From Candidatus Zixiibacteriota bacterium (GTDB taxonomy: Bacteria; Zixibacteria; MSB-5A5; SM1-73), in assembly GCA_022866585.1 (NCBI GenBank), contig JALHUP010000058.1, forward strand, positions 1 to 6,198: DNA of 6,198 nt, written 5' to 3'. The notes below the pieces were generated by a model. It made no database searches. It worked only from the letters and a program-made list of their open reading frames with translations, and was not told the DNA's origin. Positions 1-4,680 of this stretch are shown in pieces; within the stretch, counting starts at the first letter, position 1, and every line of letters begins with the position of its first letter. The translations under genes and the position numbers were made by a program.

Positions 1-848
1 TCCAAATATTGTCTGACCATCTCCGTGAAATATGGAGCTTGACCAGCCGAAAGAGAGCTTGGATTCAGTTCCAAGGGGAGTCTTTCTAAGCTGTCAGCTA
101 ACTCCTTAGGGATCTTTTTGTAATCCTTCATTGATTCTAACACTGTATTTCTTCTTGCTAAAGCTAAGTCAGGATGATCAATGGGGGAATATCGGCTTGG
201 ATTTTTGGGAATCCCAATTAGGATCGCACACTCGGAGATGGAAAGATCCTCCACGTTTTTGCTGAAATAGAGTTGAGCCGCGGCTTGAACTCCATAAGCC
301 CCTTTACCGAAATAACATTGATTTAGATACATCTCAAGGATTTCTTCTTTGGAATAAGTCCTTTCGATCTTTATGGCGGTCAAGACCTCCTTAATTTTGC
401 GTGAGATGGTTCTCTCCGGAGTAAGAAACAGAGTTCGCGCTAACTGCTGAGTGATGGTGCTCGTTGCTTTTATCTGCTCTCCTGACCAAAAACTAACCCA
501 CACAGCGCGACACATGGATAACAGATTGACCCCCCAGTGCTTGTAAAATCTACGATCTTCGGAAGCCAAAAGGGCATTTATTAAATTAGGAGGCATTCGG
601 TCCAAGGGGACTTGTGTTCTTCTCTCCGTGTAAAACTCCTTGATCACCTTCCCATCAACAGAGTAGATTTTGGTAGTCAAACTCGGTTCGATATTGTGCA
701 ATTGTACCAATGAGGGTAAATCCTTTTTGTAGTCCTGATACTTCTTGACCATTACCAGCACCAAGACAGCGAGGAACAAAAGGATTACCCCGGTGAAGAT
801 CAAAAGCTTCTTTTTTCTTCTTTTGCTGGACTTTTTTAAAGACGCCAT
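1..848 (-). CDS. PBP1A-type class A penicillin-binding protein, N-terminal part (runs off the left edge)
   Basis: Membrane-anchored peptidoglycan glycosyltransferase that polymerises lipid II glycan strands; full-length relatives also carry a C-terminal transpeptidase domain, which lies outside the window. The 282 visible residues have a very basic cytoplasmic start (KKSSKRRKKK, 5-14), one transmembrane helix (about 15-34) and a GT51 domain (about 60-235). Recognisable motifs are SEDRRFYKHWG (96-106, catalytic Glu97), STITQQLA (130-137), IERTYSKEEILEMYLNQ (161-177, with the second conserved Glu near 162) and PSRYSP (217-222). APYFTEMVRQ (271-280) matches the usual lead-in to the transpeptidase domain. 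An in-frame stop lies three codons upstream of the ATG at 848, which fixes the start, though the Shine-Dalgarno is weak. One oddity: the residues before STITQQ are KAT where most relatives have a GG pair. Homologues are named mrcA, ponA or pbp1A; I do not choose one. It is divergent from tyrS. Confidence 0.93.
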   Translation of the reverse strand, partial: MASLKKSSKRRKKKLLIFTGVILLFLAVLVLVMVKKYQDYKKDLPSLVQLHNIEPSLTTKIYSVDGKVIKEFYTERRTQVPLDRMPPNLINALLASEDRRFYKHWGVNLLSMCRAVWVSFWSGEQIKATSTITQQLARTLFLTPERTISRKIKEVLTAIKIERTYSKEEILEMYLNQCYFGKGAYGVQAAAQLYFSKNVEDLSISECAILIGIPKNPSRYSPIDHPDLALARRNTVLESMKDYKKIPKELADSLERLPLELNPSSLSAGQAPYFTEMVRQYL

Positions 849-870
849 TTTTCGCTTTTATGTCATATAT

Positions 871-922
871 GGAGTAGCAGAGCTTGCTCTGCGTCAAGTC
901 ACGAGACAAATGTCTCTACTCC
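871..922. repeat. Three-way-junction palindromic repeat
   Basis: An outer stem GGAGTA (871-876) pairs perfectly with TACTCC (917-922). Directly stacked inside are two perfect hairpins: GCAGAGC/GCTCTGC (877-883 with 886-892) and GAGACA/TGTCTC (903-908 with 911-916). Only the ten bases 893-902 stay unpaired between them. Every helix abuts the next, so the whole element folds as a closed three-way junction on either strand. It lies 22 bases upstream of the PBP start and would fall in that gene's leader if its promoter is further upstream. No reading frame or transposase is associated. It resembles REP-like or MITE-like intergenic repeats; that class is inferred because only one copy is visible. 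Confidence 0.6.
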
Positions 923-994
923 TGTTAAAGAAATTACATTAACATACGATTAGAAACTAAAGAGTATTAAAGAGAGAGTCAAGATAAATTTGAC

Positions 995-1023
995 TTGATT
1001 TTGTGAGGTTTTTAGTGTAATAT
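995..1023 (+). promoter_or_regulatory. Possible tyrS promoter
   Basis: TTGATT (995-1000), 17 bases, then TAATAT (1018-1023) is the best-spaced sigma70-like pair ahead of tyrS, but each box matches consensus at only four of six positions. A perfect TTGACA at 1023-1028 has no good -10 box behind it. Transcription would start near 1030 and give a leader of about 55 bases containing the small hairpin AAGGC-GTTA-GCCTT (1048-1061). Confidence 0.25.
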
Positions 1024-1084
1024 TGACAAAATCCGAGTAACGGAGTTAAGGCGTTAGCCTTTTAAGCCTATCTTGGGAGGATAA

Positions 1085-2308
1085 ATGTTAAGTTTAGAAG
1101 AACAGTTAAAAATCATAAAAAGAGGAACAGTGGAGATTATACCGGAAGAGGAATTGATCCGGAAGTTGGAAAAAGCCATTAAGGAGAATAAACCCTTAAG
1201 GATAAAGCAGGGCTATGATCCTACCGCTCCAGACATACATTTGGGGCATACCGTCTGTCTAAGAAAATTGAGGCAATTTCAAGAAATAGGGCATCAGGTG
1301 GTATTGATCATCGGAGATTATACCGGGATGGTGGGCGACCCTTCTGGTCGATCGGAGACCAGACCCCAGCTCTCCTATGAAGAGATCAAAAAAAATGCGA
1401 AGACATACCAAGAGCAATTTTTTAAAGTGGTAGACAAGACAAAAACTGAGGTTCACTTCAATGGTGAGTGGTTCAGCAAGATGAGCTTTCAGGAGATAAT
1501 GCATTTGGCTTCGAAATTCACTTTGGCAAGAATTTTGGAGAGAGACGATTTCTCCAAAAGATACAAAGAGCAGATACCTATAAGCATACACGAGCTTTTT
1601 TATCCTTTGATGCAGGCTTATGATTCGGTGATGATAAAGGCAGATGTGGAGATCGGAGCGACAGAACAGAAGTTTAATCTTTTAGCCGCAAGGCAGATTC
1701 AGGAAATATATGGGCAGGAGCCTCAGGTGATCTTGACCATGCCGGTGTTGCCGGGGACGGACGGAGTCCAAAGAATGGCTAAATCCGTGGGCAACTATAT
1801 CGGCGTGGCAGAACCTCCTAAAGAAATCTTCGGCAAAATCATGTCCATCCCGGATGATTTGATTTATACCTATTTTGAACTTTTGACTGATATTGCGGAA
1901 AATGATTTGCTCAAAATAAAAAGAGATTTTGAGGATAAAAGCACAAATCCGATGATCTTAAAAAAGAGATTGGGAAAAGAGATTGTAAGGATGTATTACA
2001 ATAAAGAAGAGGCGGACAAAGCTTGTGATGAGTTTGAAAAGGTCTTTTCTAAAAAAGAGCTACCCGAAGAGATACCGATCAAACATTTTGAGCATGATGA
2101 ACCAGAGATTTGGATAGGACATCTTCTCGTCAAAGCCGGATGCGTCCAATATACTAGCGAAATTAGACGGCTGATAAAACAGGGCGGACTTTATATCGAC
2201 AATAAAAGAATAGATGACGAAGACTTGAAAGTCCCCGTTGAAGGCGAAAAGCTGGTCAAGTTGGGAAAAAGAAGGTTTTATAAGATCATAGGGAAAGTTA
2301 GCAGATAG
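1085..2308 (+). CDS. tyrS: Tyrosyl-tRNA synthetase
   Basis: Cytoplasmic class I aminoacyl-tRNA synthetase that activates tyrosine with ATP and charges tRNA-Tyr. The 407-residue length is normal and the protein looks complete. The HIGH motif is HLGH at 52-55 (PTAPDIHLGH). The tyrosine pocket region shows YPLMQAYDSV (173-182) and GATEQKFN (191-198), where many relatives have GGTDQ. The KMSKS loop is RMAKS at 230-234, followed by VGNYIGVAEPP. The EPP context and the KMSKS-like loop place it in the tyrosyl-tRNA synthetase subgroup with KMSKS rather than KFGKT. A C-terminal S4 RNA-binding domain spans about 341-400. The start is supported by GGGAGG (1076-1081) three bases before the ATG. It stands alone on the plus strand, divergent from the PBP gene and convergent with the HEPN-like gene, whose stop lies 34 bases away. 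No T-box leader is visible upstream. Confidence 0.97.
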   Translation: MLSLEEQLKIIKRGTVEIIPEEELIRKLEKAIKENKPLRIKQGYDPTAPDIHLGHTVCLRKLRQFQEIGHQVVLIIGDYTGMVGDPSGRSETRPQLSYEEIKKNAKTYQEQFFKVVDKTKTEVHFNGEWFSKMSFQEIMHLASKFTLARILERDDFSKRYKEQIPISIHELFYPLMQAYDSVMIKADVEIGATEQKFNLLAARQIQEIYGQEPQVILTMPVLPGTDGVQRMAKSVGNYIGVAEPPKEIFGKIMSIPDDLIYTYFELLTDIAENDLLKIKRDFEDKSTNPMILKKRLGKEIVRMYYNKEEADKACDEFEKVFSKKELPEEIPIKHFEHDEPEIWIGHLLVKAGCVQYTSEIRRLIKQGGLYIDNKRIDDEDLKVPVEGEKLVKLGKRRFYKIIGKVSR

Positions 2309-2317
2309 AATAGTGTT

Positions 2318-2335
2318 GGAGCACGGGGCTCCTGA
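2318..2335. repeat. 18-base palindromic repeat, copy 1
   Basis: Stem GGAGC (2318-2322) and GCTCC (2328-2332) around the loop ACGGG. All 18 bases recur exactly, in the same orientation, at 3199-3216. It lies in the 34-base gap between the convergent tyrS and HEPN-like genes, seven bases past the latter's stop codon. No run of T follows on either strand, so it is not a standard intrinsic terminator, although it could slow polymerase or protect mRNA 3' ends. Confidence 0.7.
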
Positions 2336-2342
2336 GCTATTA

Positions 2343-3143
2343 CTAATACAAAGTCTTTGCGATTTTCTCGACGCCGTCAATTAGCTCCGATACTTCATCC
2401 TCTGTTGGTTCTCGATTCTTCTTATGTCCGCACAGATTACGAAGATCGCCTAGGCGTTGTATGAACCGCCATTGGGGAACATCCACCACATTGTTATTCT
2501 TTAGTAGGTCATTGTAATCAGCGATAGTAGGATTCTTCTTGCATATAGTGGCACCGTGGTTTGTGCAAACTTGGGATAGGTGCGACTCCAGAACGACTCC
2601 GGCCACCACACCAGCAGGCCTTAAGAACCCATTCTTGTGCAGCTCTCGTGCAGTTTCTAGTTCTGAATCAAAAAGGTCAGCTTGTGCTAATTGTCTGATA
2701 TCAAACAGACTGCTTTCAAATCTGGCTTCGACTGACTTGAGGATTTGGAGTTGTATTTGAAAACGCATAGTCGTAGCCGCGAAGTCGTCAAACAGCTTCT
2801 TACCCGTCGCAGTGCTCACGTTGGTCCTCACACCCATGAGCCAGTCCTGTATCGTGTATGTCATTAAGCTAATGCCTTTTCGACGTGGGTCACCTTTGTA
2901 CAAGGTCTCGAATTCAGACAGACGCGCCGGCACCGTTTGGCGAATTAGCGAGCAGGATTCGGTGTACCACTTTTGGTAGTTGTTCTCGAACTCGCCGTGG
3001 ACTTCCTTTTTCAGTTCGCGAGTCTTCTTGTCAAGTTTGCCCTTCTCTTCACGGGATCTAATGGCCAGGTCTATGGACATCAAGTCCCCAAGAGCTAAAA
3101 GCCTCTTTAAGTCGTTCTTATATCGGTCCAGATTTGATGCCAT
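2343..3143 (-). CDS. HEPN-like domain protein, possible RNase
   Basis: I do not recognise a named family for the whole 266-residue protein. It is soluble, with no signal peptide or membrane segment. The N-terminal part (about 1-170) is charged and probably mostly helical, with a Lys/Glu-rich stretch at 30-55 that may be coiled coil. The C-terminal part (about 172-266) looks like a HEPN-type helical bundle: GVVAGVVLESHLSQVC (178-193) could be the first long helix, and RNLCGH (235-240) followed by KKNREPTEDEV fits the RX4-6H motif used for RNA cleavage by active HEPN proteins. ATG 3143 is the first start after an in-frame stop and has a weak AGAAG site. It lies 89 bases downstream of the DUF4365-like gene on the same strand. 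Sampled GC is about 50%, higher than its neighbours, suggesting transfer. A non-catalytic HEPN (for example antitoxin- or scaffold-like) remains possible. Confidence 0.6.
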   Translation of the reverse strand: MASNLDRYKNDLKRLLALGDLMSIDLAIRSREEKGKLDKKTRELKKEVHGEFENNYQKWYTESCSLIRQTVPARLSEFETLYKGDPRRKGISLMTYTIQDWLMGVRTNVSTATGKKLFDDFAATTMRFQIQLQILKSVEARFESSLFDIRQLAQADLFDSELETARELHKNGFLRPAGVVAGVVLESHLSQVCTNHGATICKKNPTIADYNDLLKNNNVVDVPQWRFIQRLGDLRNLCGHKKNREPTEDEVSELIDGVEKIAKTLY

Positions 3144-3194
3144 TTTTTCTTCTAGCGGCTGAGCGATTTAGTGGATCTTTCAGAAATTAATCGT

Positions 3195-3217
3195 GTCAGG
3201 AGCACGGGGCTCCTGAC
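3195..3217. repeat. Palindromic repeat, copy 2 (9-bp perfect stem)
   Basis: GTCAGGAGC (3195-3203) pairs perfectly with GCTCCTGAC (3209-3217) around the same ACGGG loop as copy 1; bases 3199-3216 are identical to 2318-2335. It lies 15 bases past the stop codon of the DUF4365-like gene and 51 bases before the start of the HEPN-like gene. The longer stem suggests this copy is the more intact one. No T-run follows on either strand. Confidence 0.75.
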
Positions 3218-3232
3218 CCACTACTTAAATGT

Positions 3233-4180
3233 TCAAAATAGAAATTCTCCTACTTTATCAAAATTATCCAATCCATCACTTTCTTTCTGAGTAATCCTTA
3301 AAACCAAGTTTACAAGATCTTCTGCATCTTCATATTCTAAATGTTCAAAAGCCGATTTTGATATATATTCTTCTGAATGAGATAGAAGATGTTCTACTAC
3401 ATTAAACCCTGTAGTGGTTAAGGACACTAAAATATCAGGAACCATACGTCCACCGTACCACATTTCTTCAAATTCTCTTTGAAATGGTTCCGTTAGATTC
3501 GTTGACCATACTTTTATAATACAGCGTAAAACAAAATCAAACACATCAGAGCCGATTGAAACTCCACTTCCATTGTCAACAAGTTCTAAAAGGGCAACAA
3601 TTCTACACATCCTTAACTCAAAATATTTACCTTCCGGATTTATACACGAAAGTAAGAATTCGATACCTGTAATTTCTCTATTATTATCTAGTTCAAGTGG
3701 TGCCTTTTTGAAATCCATCAATATTTCAGCTTCAGATAGACAAAACTTATCTTCTCTTGAAATCGTTATTAACTCCTCCCTAACTTTATCATTAAAATAG
3801 TTCTGTTTAGAGACTGTTATTGGACCTTCGTTAGACAGTTGATGCTTTACTCTTGTATAAATTGTCAAATCTTCAGTAGGATTATGTAATATCAGGATAA
3901 CCGGTAAGTTTAATTTCTTCCAATATCTTCGATGTTTCTTTTCAGGATAATACTTGATGAAACCATTAGTTTCGTTTTTGAAGTAGCTCTCACCAGATTT
4001 AACTTGAACCGCTACGATTATCCCTGTACTTATCGATGAGCTAGGTTCAAGAAACTCTATTTGACCATCAATTCCTAAGTCTGGATTTGGTGTAGCTCTC
4101 CAGATAGCATCCATTTCAGAACAAATGGAATAGACTTTTGATATTCCTCTATGTTCTTGACTGATGTTGCTTGAGCACAT
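3233..4180 (-). CDS. DUF4365-like protein with PD-(D/E)XK-type nuclease core
   Basis: This 315-residue soluble protein resembles DUF4365 over its first 100 or so residues: PDLGIDGQIEF (33-43), then VAVQVKSGESYF (56-67), HRRYW (83-87) and PVILILHNP (93-101). Asp38, Glu42 and the Q59-V-K61 triad have the order and spacing expected of a PD-(D/E)XK nuclease active site (acidic residue, then QXK on the next strand). Residues 160-315 are acidic, probably helical, and I recognise nothing in them. The ATG at 4180 is the only start after an in-frame stop; the Shine-Dalgarno is poor (AGGAT close to the ATG). Sampled GC is about 33%, well below all neighbours, which points to horizontal acquisition. It is first in the minus-strand pair with the HEPN-like gene. 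DNA cleavage and a defence role are inferred from the fold and context, not shown. Confidence 0.65.
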   Translation of the reverse strand: MCSSNISQEHRGISKVYSICSEMDAIWRATPNPDLGIDGQIEFLEPSSSISTGIIVAVQVKSGESYFKNETNGFIKYYPEKKHRRYWKKLNLPVILILHNPTEDLTIYTRVKHQLSNEGPITVSKQNYFNDKVREELITISREDKFCLSEAEILMDFKKAPLELDNNREITGIEFLLSCINPEGKYFELRMCRIVALLELVDNGSGVSIGSDVFDFVLRCIIKVWSTNLTEPFQREFEEMWYGGRMVPDILVSLTTTGFNVVEHLLSHSEEYISKSAFEHLEYEDAEDLVNLVLRITQKESDGLDNFDKVGEFLF

Positions 4181-4217
4181 ATCCTGAAAGAGTTTATGTG
4201 ATTAATCTGCGCTCTCT

Positions 4218-4245
4218 AACCATTCATTATATGGTTTTCATATAA
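4218..4245 (-). promoter_or_regulatory. Proximal -10 box overlapped by two competing palindromes
   Basis: Read on the minus strand, a perfect TATAAT lies at 4231-4226, about 46 bases before the nuclease gene start; its best -35 match, TAGACA (4258-4253), is too far away (21 bases). Two hairpins overlap this box: TTATATG/CATATAA (4227-4233 with 4239-4245) and AACCAT/ATGGTT (4218-4223 with 4231-4236). They share bases and cannot form together. They could be an operator or an RNA switch in the leader made from the distal promoter; which one is unknown. Confidence 0.35.
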
Positions 4246-4307
4246 GGATTTTTGTCTACCTTAGCGCCAGCCAAAGACTTCCAACCATATCACGCGCAAG
4301 CTGCGTC

Positions 4308-4335
4308 TTGCCAGAGAGTCAATATCTATTATAAT
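4308..4335 (+). promoter_or_regulatory. Rightward sigma70-type promoter
   Basis: TTGCCA (4308-4313, five of six) and TATAAT (4330-4335, perfect) are separated by 16 bases. Transcription would start near 4342 and cross the hairpin repeats before reaching the gene at 4681, giving a leader of about 340 bases. It shares its -10 core with the leftward promoter at 4328-4355. Confidence 0.5.
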
Positions 4336-4355
4336 TATTTATGCAACCTTGTCAA
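4328..4355 (-). promoter_or_regulatory. Consensus leftward sigma70-type promoter
   Basis: Read on the minus strand, TTGACA (4355-4350) and TATAAT (4333-4328) both match consensus perfectly with a 16-base spacer. Transcription would start near 4320 and reach the nuclease gene at 4180 after a leader of about 140 bases. This is the strongest promoter-like sequence in the window and probably drives the nuclease and HEPN-like genes. Confidence 0.6.
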
Positions 4356-4415
4356 CCACTTTTTAACTTACTTTCCCGATGGGTAGTGTTTGATTTGTAT
4401 AAAGGCTCTCCGTAG

Positions 4416-4435
4416 GGGTCGGATTCATCCGACCC
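4416..4435. repeat. GTCGG hairpin repeat
   Basis: A perfect seven-base stem GGGTCGG/CCGACCC (4416-4422 with 4429-4435) closes an ATTCAT loop. It lies in the gene-free stretch, has no T-run behind it and is followed within 30 bases by a different hairpin. This form suits a short dispersed intergenic repeat; only one copy is visible here. Confidence 0.5.
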
Positions 4436-4463
4436 GAAACGTCAGCTTGTAGTGAACTTGCCT

Positions 4464-4496
4464 TTCGACAAGCTCAAGGGGGTGAGCTAAGTCGAA
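4464..4496. repeat. TTCGAC...GTCGAA two-part hairpin repeat
   Basis: An outer stem TTCGAC/GTCGAA (4464-4469 with 4491-4496) and an inner stem AGCTCA/TGAGCT (4471-4476 with 4483-4488) are separated by a one-by-two internal loop and closed by AGGGGG. Sequences of the form TTCGACAAGCTCA...TGAGC recur between genes in many bacterial genomes from memory; that generality is recalled, not tested. Confidence 0.6.
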
Positions 4497-4520
4497 CCTT
4501 GTGGTTGCCCGAAAAAATCC

Positions 4521-4580
4521 ACCTCTTCCCCTCGATCCCCCTCTCCACAAGTGTGGAGAAGGGGACAAAGGGGGTGAGGT
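4521..4580. repeat. 60-base C/G-rich imperfect hairpin repeat
   Basis: A long interrupted hairpin built from ACCTC/GAGGT (4521-4525 with 4576-4580), CCCC/GGGG (4528-4531 with 4570-4574), CCCC/GGGG (4538-4541 with 4561-4564) and the apical stem TCTCCACA/TGTGGAGA (4542-4549 with 4552-4559) on a two-base AG turn. The left arm is almost all pyrimidine and the right arm almost all purine. The form, with ends that pair and no coding content, is MITE-like or REP-like. Confidence 0.6.
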
Positions 4581-4680
4581 CTGCTCCCCTCCGTTTAATC
4601 AGCTGTGAGATATTTTCATGCAACCAGGAGGAGAGATATTCCGTAAAAAGATATAAAACCTTAAAGAGAGGAGGTTCAAA

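Larger units (their letters stand above)
4181..4680. other. Gene-free stretch: divergent promoters and hairpin repeats
   Basis: I see no credible gene in these 500 bases. The left part (4181-4360) carries promoter signals for the nuclease gene and overlapping palindromes. The middle (4400-4585) is a run of three unrelated hairpin repeats. The right part (4585-4680) is a purine-rich leader for the gene at 4681, without a convincing local promoter. The frame open from 4499 to 4702 translates the repeat and is not treated as a gene. Confidence 0.7.

Noticed and set aside
655..942. Open frames on both strands overlapping the PBP start (655-909 minus, 745-942 plus)
   Set aside because: They lie in other frames over the transmembrane and basic start of the PBP, whose frame is supported by GT51 motifs.
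849..1084. T-box riboswitch ahead of tyrS
   Set aside because: No T-box sequence (such as a GGTGGNACCGCG-like block) or terminator/antiterminator pair is present; the small hairpin at 1048-1061 has a five-base stem and only a short T-stretch.
2318..2335. Intrinsic terminator between tyrS and the HEPN-like gene
   Set aside because: The stem is only five pairs and no T-run follows on either strand. It is kept as a repeat with a possible 3'-end role. The copy at 3195-3217 has a longer stem but also lacks a T-run.
2318..3217. Integron-like cassettes, because each minus-strand gene is followed by the same palindrome
   Set aside because: The repeats are 18-23 bases long and lack the GTTRRRY and RYYYAAC core sites of attC; the promoter and gene spacing also do not fit a cassette array, and no integrase is present.
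4181..4320. Short leader peptides in the nuclease gene leader (minus strand, about 10 codons near 4262-4295)
   Set aside because: The tiny frames have no recognisable ribosome binding sites and no composition pattern that would suggest attenuation.
2318..4580. CRISPR array or insertion sequence
   Set aside because: Repeats are not regularly spaced with unique spacers, and no transposase, integrase or terminal inverted repeat with target duplication was found.
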